Source: Zhihengliuella flava
GTDB lineage: Bacteria > Actinomycetota > Actinomycetes > Actinomycetales > Micrococcaceae
NCBI RefSeq assembly: GCF_015751895.1
Contig: NZ_JADOTZ010000001.1
Location: 1,116,001 to 1,180,000, forward strand
DNA: 64,000 nucleotides
Reading direction: 5' to 3'
The position numbers and the translations under genes are program-made. The notes below the pieces were generated by a model. That model had not been told where the DNA came from and searched no databases. It worked only from the letters and a program-made list of their open reading frames with translations. Positions 1-7,353 of this stretch are shown one piece after another. Each line of letters begins with the position of its first letter. Position 1 is the first letter of the stretch.

Positions 1-642
1 CACGGTGCGGAAGGTCAAGGGGCCGTTGGCCGGCGTGACCGCACCGTCTTCGCCGGGCTTGGTCACGTTCAGCGTCACGGAGGAGCACTCGGTGAGCAAC
101 CGCTGCACCACCTCATAGTGGGATTGAAGCTGCCCCGGGTCGTCATTCTTCGCCACCTCCACGGTGCCGATCGCGCTGACACCCTCGGCGGTGAATTGAC
201 TCAGCGCGGCGTCCTCAACCGAGCCGGCGAGGAGCGTCGGCGACCAGTTCAGCTGCGTCAGCGGGTCCTGACAGGCCGACGGCGCCACGACCACGTCTTC
301 CAGCGCGTCCGCCGGATCCTCGCGGAGCGCCGTCAGGTCCTCGCTGCGGGCGTCGGAGGACAGGTCAAACCCGAGTCCGCTAGCCTGCAGCACGCCGGCC
401 GTCACGGCCACGCGCGGGATGGTGACCTCCGCCTCGGATTCGGCCGACGCTTCGCCTGAGCCTCCGGGCGACGCCGTGGCCGCCGAATGCACGGCGTCGT
501 CGGGAACATCGCTGCCGGACGGCCCGCCGCAGGCAGACGCTGCCAACAGCGCGACGGCGGCCGCGGAAGCCCAGCCGGCGCGGGTAGCCCGGCGCGTGCC
601 GCTCGAGCGGCCGGGTCCTGGTGCGCGGAGATTAACGGCCAC
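1..642 (-). CDS. Predicted lipoprotein, partial (C-terminus beyond window)
   Basis: Reading leftward from a GTG at 642, the protein opens with a basic N-terminus, a short Ala/Leu-rich stretch and the lipobox-like LLAASAC followed by a Gly/Ser/Asp-rich linker. I therefore expect a membrane-anchored extracytoplasmic lipoprotein. The following 150 or so residues contain a 'PSACQDPL' segment but no family I can name; a PknH-like sensor or other small lipoprotein fold is possible. The start overlaps the 3' end of the CopD-CtaG gene by 11 bp, with an AGGAACGAGG sequence just upstream, so translation is probably coupled. That places it in the copC-copD operon and suggests, without proving, a role in copper handling or respiratory-oxidase maturation. 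The stop codon is not in the window. Confidence 0.7.
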   Translation of the reverse strand, partial: MAVNLRAPGPGRSSGTRRATRAGWASAAAVALLAASACGGPSGSDVPDDAVHSAATASPGGSGEASAESEAEVTIPRVAVTAGVLQASGLGFDLSSDARSEDLTALREDPADALEDVVVAPSACQDPLTQLNWSPTLLAGSVEDAALSQFTAEGVSAIGTVEVAKNDDPGQLQSHYEVVQRLLTECSSVTLNVTKPGEDGAVTPANGPLTFRTV

Positions 643-2686
643 GGATTCCTCGTTCCTGGTCCTGCTGGTTGAGCTGCTGAATCATCTGGTTGTAGGCGGC
701 GAGCTCGGCGTCGTCGTCCCGGTCCGCCTTGCGATCTTGACGCTTGGCCTCACGCTCCGAGGACCTAGACCAGGAGAACATGACCCCGAGAGCCAGCAGC
801 AGTGTGGGCACCTCGCCGATGCCCCACATGGCCCCGGCGCCGAATTTCTGGTCCTCCATCGGGGTGGCGCCCCAGTCGCGGCCCATGTTGCCGAACCAAG
901 AGCCCTGAATGAGCGACTCGCTGCTCATGAGGGAGACGCCGTAGAACGCGTGGAAGCTGATGGTCACCAACAGGATGACGAGGCGCAGCGGGTAGGTCGC
1001 CCGCCGTGGCAGGGGGTCGATGCCGATCATGTTCAGCGCAAAGATGTAGCCGGTGAGCAGGAAGTGGAAGTTCATCAGCTCGTGGCCCACGTGCTCTGAC
1101 AAGGCGAAGCGGAAGAAGTCCGTGTTGTAGAAGACGATGATGGACCCCGCGAAGTTCACCGCCGCGAAGATGGGATGCGTGACCACCTTGGAGAATCGGG
1201 AGTGAACTATCGTGAGGATCCACTCGCGCGGCCCGCGGGTGCCATCCGTCCGGGACGGCAGCGCGCGCAGGGCCAGGGTGACGGGCCCGCCGAGGACGAG
1301 GAAGTACGGGGCGATCATGGTCAAGGCCATGTGAGCGATCATGTGGGAGGAGAACAGCACCATCCCGTACACGGCCAGCGCGCCGGAGGTGATGTAAAAG
1401 ACTGCGGCGAGGCCCACGAGCCAGCTCACCAGCCGCATGACTGGCCAGTGATCGCCGCGGCGCCGGACCTGAAGGAACCACCGGATATAGAACACGGCGA
1501 GCGCGATGACGATGGCTACCCACAACCAGTCGATCCGCCACTGGGTCCACCACGACTCGGCCGTGAGCTCCGGAGGCAGCTCATACCCGGTGAGGTACCG
1601 CGCCGGCGTCGGGTTCTCCGGTTCCAGCTGCGGCACCGGAGGCGCCGTGCGCGCCAGCACGGCCGCCACGGCCATGACGACGGCGATGATGGCCACCTCG
1701 ACCCCGACGATCCGCCAGGCGGCCTTGGCCGCGGAGAGTTTGCCCGCCAGCAGCTGCGGGATCGTGGCTTGGCGGTGCATCCAGCCGAGCGCGCCCAGGA
1801 TCAAGGTCAGGGCCACCTTGACGATGAGCAGCACGCCGTACTCGGTGGTGAGCCCCTCCAGCGTGGTGACGCGCAGGGAGGCGCTCACCACGCCGGAGAC
1901 GGCCACCAGCAGGATGGACAGGGTGGCGAGGGCCGAGAATCGCTGCAGGACGACGCCGGTGAGCACCGGGGTGGGGCTCCCCCACCCGCGGCCCGGGGCG
2001 GGGGCATCGAGCAGCCCGGCGAGGCACGCGAGGACCACCAGCCCGCCGACCCACAGGCAGACGCCACCGAGGTGTAGGAGCATCCCGTTGACCGCGGTCC
2101 AGTGATCATCAGCGCCGCCAGCGTGGCCAATGAGGGAGAGCGGAACGATCGCCACCAACGCGAACACGGCGCCGAGCGCGATGCCGGTGGCGGAACGGAC
2201 ACCGAAGGACCAGGCGGCGGTGACCGCCGCGATCACCACCATCCAGGCCCACGCCTGACCCGTGCCAATGTTCAGAACGAAGTCCAGCATGCCGCTGGTG
2301 TACGCGGGGGTGCCGGCCAGCGGCAGCCCGGAGACGTCGGAGAACGTCAGGACCAGAACCACGGCCGCCGCGACGGTCCAGACGCACGCCGCGATGGCCG
2401 CGATGTTCATCGTTCGCTCGAACGCCGGGTGCGCTCCCCCGGCGTCGGAATCCGTCCGCGTGGGCTTCATGCCGCGCGGCAGGATCGCCGCCGCAAACAC
2501 CAGCGCGCCGATGGTCGTGGCCATCGCCGTGTGGTGGATGGTGCGCGCCAGCGGCAAGCCCCACCGCGTCAGGGCCCCGGGGTCAGCCAGCTGGCCCGCG
2601 ACGGCCGCGCCCGAGTAGGCGAGCGCGATGACGAGGGCAAGGAGGCCGAGCCCGGCGGCGGGCAGGGTCAGGCGAAGGGGCTTCAC
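632..2686 (-). CDS. CopD copper-resistance domain fused to CtaG (caa3-type oxidase assembly)
   Basis: This integral membrane protein of about 684 residues has a CopD-like N-terminal half, with many hydrophobic helices and the segment 'RTIHHTAMATTIGALVF', and a CtaG-like C-terminal half ('SSHMIAHMALTMIAPYFLVLGGPVTL', then 'MNFHFLLTGYIFALNMIG'). CopD proteins are thought to move copper across the membrane. CtaG is required for assembly of the copper centre of cytochrome c oxidase, and fusion of the two is known in actinobacteria. Histidines in the membrane segments (HH, SSHM, FHF) are plausible copper ligands. I chose GTG 2686 because it lies 11 bp after the copC stop and gives a compact N-terminus; longer in-frame versions run into copC. 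The highly charged tail (RSSEREAKRQDRKADRDDD) is cytoplasmic by inference. It is cotranscribed with copC and the downstream lipoprotein. Confidence 0.88.
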   Translation of the reverse strand: MKPLRLTLPAAGLGLLALVIALAYSGAAVAGQLADPGALTRWGLPLARTIHHTAMATTIGALVFAAAILPRGMKPTRTDSDAGGAHPAFERTMNIAAIAACVWTVAAAVVLVLTFSDVSGLPLAGTPAYTSGMLDFVLNIGTGQAWAWMVVIAAVTAAWSFGVRSATGIALGAVFALVAIVPLSLIGHAGGADDHWTAVNGMLLHLGGVCLWVGGLVVLACLAGLLDAPAPGRGWGSPTPVLTGVVLQRFSALATLSILLVAVSGVVSASLRVTTLEGLTTEYGVLLIVKVALTLILGALGWMHRQATIPQLLAGKLSAAKAAWRIVGVEVAIIAVVMAVAAVLARTAPPVPQLEPENPTPARYLTGYELPPELTAESWWTQWRIDWLWVAIVIALAVFYIRWFLQVRRRGDHWPVMRLVSWLVGLAAVFYITSGALAVYGMVLFSSHMIAHMALTMIAPYFLVLGGPVTLALRALPSRTDGTRGPREWILTIVHSRFSKVVTHPIFAAVNFAGSIIVFYNTDFFRFALSEHVGHELMNFHFLLTGYIFALNMIGIDPLPRRATYPLRLVILLVTISFHAFYGVSLMSSESLIQGSWFGNMGRDWGATPMEDQKFGAGAMWGIGEVPTLLLALGVMFSWSRSSEREAKRQDRKADRDDDAELAAYNQMIQQLNQQDQERGIRGR

Positions 2687-2697
2687 AGGGGTTGGGC

Positions 2698-3378
2698 CTA
2701 CTTTTGCTGGTTGCGGACCTTGACGATGACCACGATGACGGCGGCGAGGGCCGCGGCGGCCAGCAGGATAATGATCAGCGGCGTGGCCCACCCGCTCTCC
2801 TCCTCGGTGAGGTCGAGCTCGATGGGCCCTGAGCTCTCTGACGCCGTCGCTTCCGGGCTCACCGGTGAGGCTGTGGCCTGCGTGGTGGTCGGCGTCGCCG
2901 TCCCGTCCTCGGCGGGAGCGGACGTGGCCGCGGAGGCCTCGTCGTCGGCGCTCGGGCCGGATTCCACGGTGAAGTCGACGGCGCCGTCGTTCTCGACGGT
3001 CCCCTCGATTGGGTGACCATCGCTGGAGGTGACGCGCCACGCGAGCGTGTAATCGCCGGCCTGCAGGGGCTGGGCCGGGGTGAGCACCAAGTCGGCCCGC
3101 TCGACAGCGAGCTCGACGTCGTACGCCTGAGCGTCGGCATCGGTGAGCTCCACCGCGGAGCCGATGTCCTGGATCTCGCCGCTGAACGTCAGCCGAAGTT
3201 CCTCGGGGCTCTCAGCGAGCGTGTCCCCGTCGGCCGGGTCGGTAGAAATGAGCTGATCGTGCGCGTGCGCGGCCGGAGCTAGGGCGACGGCGCCGCACAG
3301 CGCGGCGAGAGCGATCAGCGCGGCGGCGAGTGCCGCGGGCAGTACAGAGGGGCGGGCAATTTGCCGCAGGGAAGTCAT
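2698..3378 (-). CDS. copC: CopC-domain copper-binding protein with C-terminal membrane anchor
   Basis: The 226-residue precursor has a signal peptide ending AAHA, so the mature chain begins with His40 (H-D-Q-L). An N-terminal histidine is the classic copper ligand of CopC proteins. The CopC fold follows ('STDPADGDTLAESPEELRLTF ... SSDGHPIEG'); the His in SSDGHP is the second conserved ligand. After the roughly 95-residue domain comes a Thr/Ser/Ala/Glu-rich linker and then a single C-terminal transmembrane helix (about residues 198-220) ending in basic residues. It is therefore tethered to the outer face of the membrane, as is usual in Gram-positive CopC. It is the first gene of the copC-copD/ctaG-lipoprotein operon. 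A short perfect inverted repeat lies about 30 bp upstream (3408-3424). Confidence 0.9.
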   Translation of the reverse strand: MTSLRQIARPSVLPAALAAALIALAALCGAVALAPAAHAHDQLISTDPADGDTLAESPEELRLTFSGEIQDIGSAVELTDADAQAYDVELAVERADLVLTPAQPLQAGDYTLAWRVTSSDGHPIEGTVENDGAVDFTVESGPSADDEASAATSAPAEDGTATPTTTQATASPVSPEATASESSGPIELDLTEEESGWATPLIIILLAAAALAAVIVVIVKVRNQQK

Positions 3379-3407
3379 AGCGTCCTCACTGGTCGGAAGC
3401 GTTCACA

Positions 3408-3424
3408 TTCTACGCCACGTAGAA
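3408..3424. promoter_or_regulatory. Perfect inverted repeat upstream of copC (possible operator)
   Basis: TTCTACG-CCA-CGTAGAA is a perfect 7-bp inverted repeat with a 3-bp spacer, about 30 bp before the copC start. It touches the foot of the hup terminator. Its position fits a regulator site for the copper operon; which protein binds it cannot be told from the sequence. Confidence 0.4.
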
Positions 3425-3462
3425 AGGCCCGCCGTTTCGCGTGCTGCGAGACGACGGGCCTT
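3424..3462 (-). terminator. Terminator hairpin downstream of hup
   Basis: The arms AAGGCCCG (3424-3431) and CGGGCCTT (3455-3462) close a long stem that continues inward with CGTTTCGC/GCGAGACG (one G-T pair) around a small loop. Read on the minus strand it ends GGGCCTTTCT, a short T-run, about 40 bp after the hup stop. It separates hup from the copC operon. Confidence 0.75.
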
Positions 3463-3502
3463 CTGTGCCTCCCGTGTGGGGAAGCGAACAGGCTAGGGAG
3501 CC

Positions 3503-3778
3503 TTACTTGGCGACGGCAGCCTTCAGCTTGGAGCCGGCGGTCAGCTTCACGGAGTGGCCGGCCGGGATCTGGATGGCCTCGCCGGTCTGCGGGTTGCGGC
3601 CGGTGCGGGCGGCGCGGTCAGTGCGCTCGACAGCCAGCCAGCCCGGGATGGACACCTTCTCGCCCTTGGAGATCTGCTCAACGAAGACCTCGAAGACGGA
3701 GTCCAGCACGCCGTTCACGGCGACCTGGGAGTTGCCGGTCTTCTCGGCAACAGCGGCAACAAGCTCACTACGGTTCAT
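3503..3778 (-). CDS. hup: HU-family nucleoid DNA-binding protein
   Basis: This 91-residue basic protein opens MNRSELVAAVAEKTG and carries the HU beta-arm signature 'RAARTGRNPQTGEAIQIPAG', which is the DNA-intercalating arm. HU dimers bend and compact DNA. The 'IPGWLAVERT' replacing the more common 'FGSFEVRER' is typical of the short HU of Arthrobacter-like bacteria. It lacks the long Lys/Ala-rich tail of mycobacterial HupB. I chose ATG 3778 because it matches the universal HU N-terminus; the upstream extension in the same frame has no conserved content. It is monocistronic, with its own terminator downstream. The 278 bp upstream to the divergent aztD-like gene hold its promoter and an unexplained hairpin (3894-3919). 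Confidence 0.95.
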   Translation of the reverse strand: MNRSELVAAVAEKTGNSQVAVNGVLDSVFEVFVEQISKGEKVSIPGWLAVERTDRAARTGRNPQTGEAIQIPAGHSVKLTAGSKLKAAVAK

Positions 3779-3893
3779 AGCCAATGTATGTCCTCCTGGA
3801 CTGCTCTTCCCCGGGCAACGGGGCCCGGATGCCCCGCGTTTGCGAGGACTTCTGGGATGAAAACTATCAGCCATGCCCCGCGGACACGCCCAG

Positions 3894-3919
3894 ATCGGCC
3901 CGATTTGGGCCGATTTTTT
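3894..3919 (+). terminator. Intrinsic-terminator-like hairpin with T-run, no gene in front of it
   Basis: ATCGGCCC-GATTT-GGGCCGAT is followed directly by a run of Ts (3914-3919), a textbook rho-independent terminator on the plus strand. It lies in the hup/aztD-like divergent region with no plus-strand gene preceding it. On the minus strand it would be an A-tract plus hairpin in the hup leader. Confidence 0.55.
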
Positions 3920-4021
3920 GAGAAATCCGCGAGATTCCAAGCGTATTCGCAGGTTCGCGGCCGGATTCGAGGCCCTCGACCCCGCCCGGCCCGCCGCCGC
4001 GTCAGCACGAACGCCACAAAT

Positions 4022-4036
4022 TGCAAACGATTCTCA
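4022..4036 (+). promoter_or_regulatory. Zur-like box overlapping the promoter of the AztD-like gene
   Basis: TGCAAACGATTCTCA differs at two positions from the near-palindromic TGAAAACGATTTTCA type of site bound by actinobacterial Zur. It overlaps a possible -35 (TTGCAA, 4021-4026), followed 18 bp later by a possible -10 (TAAGCT, 4045-4050). That -10 ends six bases before the ATG at 4057, with no ribosome-binding site between, so the transcript may be leaderless. Zinc-dependent repression of a zinc chaperone gene would make sense. Confidence 0.6.
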
Positions 4037-4056
4037 TTTAGTTCTAAGCTGCTTCT

Positions 4057-5373
4057 ATGAATCGACACAGCGCCTCATGGCAGATCCCTTCAAGCACTCG
4101 CCGCGCCGCCGCGCACTGGCGCCCGGCCACCGCCGTCGCCCTCACCGCGCTTCTGGCGGGCCTCACCGGATGCGCGGCCTCCAGTGCCTCCTCCAACAAC
4201 TCTTCCGGCAGCGCGTCGGCCCCGGGTTCCGAGGAGCCCGCGGCTGAGGCCACGGAAGTCACTGCCGACCAGCCCCGCTTCGCGACCACGTACGACGGCG
4301 GCGTGCTGATCGTGGACGCCACCACCGGCGAGGTGCTGGTGGACGAGCCGGTGGAGGGCTTCGCCCGCCTGAACGCGGCCGGCGATGGTCGCCACGCGAT
4401 GCTCAGCGCCGAGGGAGCGTTCCGCGCACTGGACCTCGGCTCGTGGGAACAGGGCCACGGCGACCACTCCCACTACTTCGCCGGGCCCCCTGCGGTGACG
4501 GACGTCGTCGTCCCCGCCGAGCAGCCGGGCCACGTCCTGGCCCACTTGGGCCAGACGGCCCTCTTCGACGACGCCACGGGCACCATCACCCTGTTGGACG
4601 CCACAGCGCTCGACGCCGACGCGGACCCGGTCATCGAGACCCTCGAGCTGCCGGATGCGCACCACGGGGTGGCCGCAGCCCTGGCGGACGGGTCGATCCT
4701 CACGAGCCTCGGCACCGAGGACGGGCGCAACACGGCGGCCGCCTATGCACGCGCTGACGCTGACGGCCATCGGGAGATCGTCGCGCAGAACGAGGACTGC
4801 CCGGGCCTGCACGGCGCGGCGATCGCGGCCGAGGAGACGGTGGCGTTCGGTTGCGAGGACGGCATGTTGATTTACCAGGACGGCGCCTTCACGAAGGCCG
4901 AGGCCGCGGACACCTACGCCCGGATCGGCAATCAAGCCGAGGACGCCGAGTCGCCGATCGTCCTCGGCGACTACAAGGTGGACCCCGATGCGGAGCAAGA
5001 GCGGCCCACACGCGTCAGTCTGGTGGACACCCGCGACGCGTCCATCGATCTCGTGGAACTTGAGGCCAGCTACACCTTCCGCGGCCTCGGCCGCACGGTC
5101 GACGGCGGCGGCCTGGTGTTCGGCATGGACGGCACCCTGCGCCAGATCGACGTCGAAACCGGTGAGGTGACCGACTCGCTCGAGCTCATGGGCAGCTGGG
5201 AGGAGCCGGAAGATTGGCAGCAGCCCATGCCCACGCTCGCCGTGGACGGGGACCTAGCCTATGTCACGGAGCCGGAGACGGCGCAGGTCCACGTGGTCGA
5301 TCTGGCCGCGTGGGAACTGGAACGCAGCATCGACCTGCCGCAGACCCCGAATGAGATCACCGGGAGAAGCTAA
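4057..5373 (+). CDS. aztD: AztD-like zinc metallochaperone lipoprotein (beta-propeller)
   Basis: The 438-residue protein has a lipoprotein signal (ALLAGLTGC, Cys about residue 39), then a Ser/Ala/Glu-rich linker and a repetitive beta-strand-rich body that fits a beta-propeller. The histidine cluster 'QGHGDHSHYFAGPPAV' (about residue 130) matches the HxH-type zinc site of AztD. AztD is a periplasmic metallochaperone that hands zinc to the AztC binding protein of an ABC importer. Further His/Asp/Cys residues ('DAHHG', 'DCPGLHG', 'FGCEDG') match positions expected in the family. The Zur-like box in front supports zinc control. No aztABC transporter genes are adjacent, so its partner must be encoded elsewhere. 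The start is supported by the promoter-to-ATG spacing rather than by a Shine-Dalgarno sequence. Confidence 0.75.
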   Translation: MNRHSASWQIPSSTRRAAAHWRPATAVALTALLAGLTGCAASSASSNNSSGSASAPGSEEPAAEATEVTADQPRFATTYDGGVLIVDATTGEVLVDEPVEGFARLNAAGDGRHAMLSAEGAFRALDLGSWEQGHGDHSHYFAGPPAVTDVVVPAEQPGHVLAHLGQTALFDDATGTITLLDATALDADADPVIETLELPDAHHGVAAALADGSILTSLGTEDGRNTAAAYARADADGHREIVAQNEDCPGLHGAAIAAEETVAFGCEDGMLIYQDGAFTKAEAADTYARIGNQAEDAESPIVLGDYKVDPDAEQERPTRVSLVDTRDASIDLVELEASYTFRGLGRTVDGGGLVFGMDGTLRQIDVETGEVTDSLELMGSWEEPEDWQQPMPTLAVDGDLAYVTEPETAQVHVVDLAAWELERSIDLPQTPNEITGRS

Positions 5374-5388
5374 CACCTCGCGAAGCCA

Positions 5389-5438
5389 TCAACGTGCACT
5401 GAGGGAGCAGCCGCGGCTGTTCGCTCAGTGCACGTTGA
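5389..5438. terminator. Long perfect hairpin without T-run between aztD-like and DUF1992 genes
   Basis: TCAACGTGCACTGAG (5389-5403) is perfectly complementary to CTCAGTGCACGTTGA (5424-5438). Inside, CAGCC/GGCTG extend a second stem. It lies 15 bp after the aztD-like stop. No T-run follows, so it is either a terminator of the tail-less type proposed for actinobacteria or a repeat element. Confidence 0.5.
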
Positions 5439-5504
5439 CGTGCGCTCTCCGCCTGGCGACCTCCGGATCTACACTGGCCCTACCCGGCAGGATGAGGTGA
5501 TCGG

Positions 5505-6182
5505 ATGGGTGCGCGCCACGACGATGAACGGCCCCCGCGGCAGGAGACCGACCCGGTGCTTCGCGCCGCCCGGTATCGGGATCAACAGGAGCGGGCGTCG
5601 GATGTGGACGTCCCCGATGAGTCCGGGGTGGTGAACCTGGGCGGCGAGCGCCTCGCCGAAATCCGCCCCCGGCTCTCAGCGCATGACGACGTCGGTGCGG
5701 TCGCCGCGTCCGCCCTCGAGCAGGCCATGGACCGGGGCGACTTTGACTCCCTCTCTTACGCCGGGCGTCCGCTGCCGGGCAGCACCACCGCGGCGAGCGA
5801 CACCTTGGACCCCGACTGGTGGGTGAAGTCCCTCATTGAACGCGAGGGCATCCGCGGGCTCGGGCCACCGGCCATCGCCCTGCGCACGGAGGACGCACAC
5901 TTGGACCAACGACTCGCTGCACTCGGTTCCGCCTGGCAGGTCCGGCAGCTGGTGGAGGACTTTAACGCTCGCGTGGTGGAGGCGCGGCGGCAGTTGCTCG
6001 GCGGGCCACCCGTCGTCACGCCCCTGCGCGACGTCGACGCGGAAGTGGAGCGGTGGCAGCTCCACCGGGATGAGCGAGCGGAACGCGCCGCCCGCCAGCG
6101 GCGCCGCCGCGAAGTGGCCCGGCAGCGCGCCCGCGCCGCCTCACGCGCCCGATTCTTCAGCCGCTGGATTCCGTGGCGCTGA
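5505..6182 (+). CDS. DUF1992 (DnaJ-homologue subfamily C member 28-type) domain protein
   Basis: The protein has 225 residues. The central part (about residues 60-130) carries the DUF1992 signature: 'AMDRGDFDSLSYAGRPLP' followed by 'DPDWWVKSLIEREGI'. This domain is found in bacteria and in the animal protein DNAJC28; its biochemical role is not established. The N-terminus is charged and the C-terminal 40 residues are extremely Arg-rich (ERAARQRRRREVARQRARAA), which suggests nucleic-acid or membrane-surface contact, though this is inference. No signal peptide or transmembrane segment is seen. The ATG at 5505 is preceded by GAGGTGA at good spacing. It stands alone and faces the ribosomal-protein operon across a shared terminator. 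Confidence 0.8.
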   Translation: MGARHDDERPPRQETDPVLRAARYRDQQERASDVDVPDESGVVNLGGERLAEIRPRLSAHDDVGAVAASALEQAMDRGDFDSLSYAGRPLPGSTTAASDTLDPDWWVKSLIEREGIRGLGPPAIALRTEDAHLDQRLAALGSAWQVRQLVEDFNARVVEARRQLLGGPPVVTPLRDVDAEVERWQLHRDERAERAARQRRRREVARQRARAASRARFFSRWIPWR

Positions 6183-6201
6183 GGAGCGCGCACGTTAAAC
6201 G

Positions 6202-6236
6202 ACGAGGGGCCCCACCGTCACGGTGGGGCCCCTCGT
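6202..6236. terminator. Bidirectional terminator between DUF1992 gene and rpsN
   Basis: ACGAGGGGCCCCACCG-TCA-CGGTGGGGCCCCTCGT is a perfect 16-bp stem with a 3-nt loop. It lies between convergent genes, 20 bp after one stop and 34 bp from the other. Confidence 0.85.
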
Positions 6237-6269
6237 GTCTAGTCAGCCGGCAGCGCTAGCTGCGTGGGC

Positions 6270-6575
6270 TTACCAGGAGGACTTGGTGATGCCCGGCAGC
6301 TCGCCCTTGTGGGCCATGTCGCGGAAGCGAACACGGGAGATGCCGAACTTCTGGAACGTACCGCGCGGGCGGCCGTCAATGGCGTCGCGGTTGCGGACGC
6401 GCACCGGCGAGGCGTTGCGCGGCAGCTTCTGCAGGCCCAAGCGGGCCTCTTCGCGAGCCTCATCGGTAGCGTTCGGGTCAACGAGCGTCTTCTTCAGCTC
6501 GGCACGCTTCGCGGCGTAGCGCTCGACGATGACCTTGCGCTGCTCATTCTTGGCAATCTTGGACTTCTTGGCCAT
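6270..6575 (-). CDS. rpsN: 30S ribosomal protein S14 (zinc-independent type)
   Basis: The 101-residue protein begins [13 protein letters not shown] and contains the S14 core '[45 protein letters not shown] ... TKSSW'. It lacks the CxxC pairs of the zinc-ribbon form, so it is the longer 'C-minus' version that needs no zinc. S14 sits in the head of the small subunit. The start is three bases after the rpmG stop, so the genes are cotranscribed. C-minus S14/L33/L28 operons are known zinc-starvation back-ups in some actinobacteria and the main copy in others. I see no convincing Zur box upstream of this operon. Confidence 0.95.
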   Translation of the reverse strand: MAKKSKIAKNEQRKVIVERYAAKRAELKKTLVDPNATDEAREEARLGLQKLPRNASPVRVRNRDAIDGRPRGTFQKFGISRVRFRDMAHKGELPGITKSSW

Positions 6576-6578
6576 GTC

Positions 6579-6746
6579 TTAGCGCTCCTCTCGGAATTCG
6601 ACGTGCTTGCGGATGACCGGGTCGTACTTCTTCAGGACAATGCGGTCCGGATTGTTACGACGGTTCTTGCGGGTCACGTAGGTGAAGCCGGTACCAGCGG
6701 TGGACTTCAGCTTGATGATGGGACGTACGTCCTTGTCCTTAGCCAC
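6579..6746 (-). CDS. rpmG: 50S ribosomal protein L33 (zinc-independent type)
   Basis: A 55-residue protein translated from GTG 6746: [16 protein letters not shown], then '[35 protein letters not shown]'. This is the complete L33 fold, without the two CxxC motifs of the zinc-binding form. The first base of its GTG is the last base of the rpmB TAG stop, so translation is coupled. rpsN starts three bases after its stop. L33 is located near the E-site of the large subunit. Confidence 0.95.
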   Translation of the reverse strand: MAKDKDVRPIIKLKSTAGTGFTYVTRKNRRNNPDRIVLKKYDPVIRKHVEFREER

Positions 6747-6982
6747 TAGAGCTTCACTCCCTTCGCGATCAGCTCGGCCACCACGGCGTCAATACCGCGG
6801 GCGTCGATGGTCTTAATGCCCTTGGCCGACAGCGTCAGCGTGACGTTGCGGCGCAGGGAAGGAACCCAGTAACGCTTCTTCTGGATGTTCGGGTCGAACC
6901 GGCGCTTGGTGCGGCGGTGCGAGTGGGAGATGCTGTGCCCGAAGTTCGGGACTGCACCAGTCACCTGGCATACAGCTGCCAT
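6746..6982 (-). CDS. rpmB: 50S ribosomal protein L28
   Basis: The 78-residue protein [29 protein letters not shown]... has the L28 signature '[29 protein letters not shown]'. ATG 6982 is chosen over the in-frame ATG six bases upstream because GGAG sits about seven bases before it and because L28 proteins begin MA/MS-AVCQ. It is the first gene of rpmB-rpmG-rpsN, and its stop codon overlaps the rpmG start by one base. Confidence 0.95.
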   Translation of the reverse strand: MAAVCQVTGAVPNFGHSISHSHRRTKRRFDPNIQKKRYWVPSLRRNVTLTLSAKGIKTIDARGIDAVVAELIAKGVKL

Positions 6983-7353
6983 GATCACTCCTCAGTAGTA
7001 GTAGTAAAACGGCGGTACTCATCAAGCAGGCGCACGCCAGCGAGGTGGCCTGTGCCTGTTATTGCGTTGAATCGTCCCGCCACCAGTTGTGACACCGTTC
7101 TTTACTGCTTGAAGGTAACCAGGCTGGGTGAGATCCAACCGAAGCGCCCTGTCTTGCGCGATACACGGTGAATTCGGCGCCCCGGCGAGATCATCTGACG
7201 ATGTTTCCTTATCTCGCGGGCCGCGTTATTCGGTTTACGGGAAACCACGCCTGTCACGGAGCGGCACGAGGCCGCACCTGAGCGCAGGCATGACTTAACG
7301 CCTTACTATCTTAGGCGTCGCCGCTGCCCAGCGCAAAACGGGCCAGCGTACTC
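6983..7353. other. 371-bp intergenic region upstream of rpmB
   Basis: This region separates rpmB from the MarR gene, both on the minus strand. It must contain the rpmB promoter. I could not pick out a convincing -35/-10 pair, a Zur palindrome, a tRNA or a hairpin, apart from a CTA/GTA repeat tract (TAGTAGTAGTA, about 6996-7006) just before the rpmB ribosome-binding site. Confidence 0.5.

Noticed and set aside
6983-7353. Possible tRNA or small RNA in the rpmB upstream gap
   Set aside because: No cloverleaf, GTTCGA loop or stable terminator hairpin could be found.
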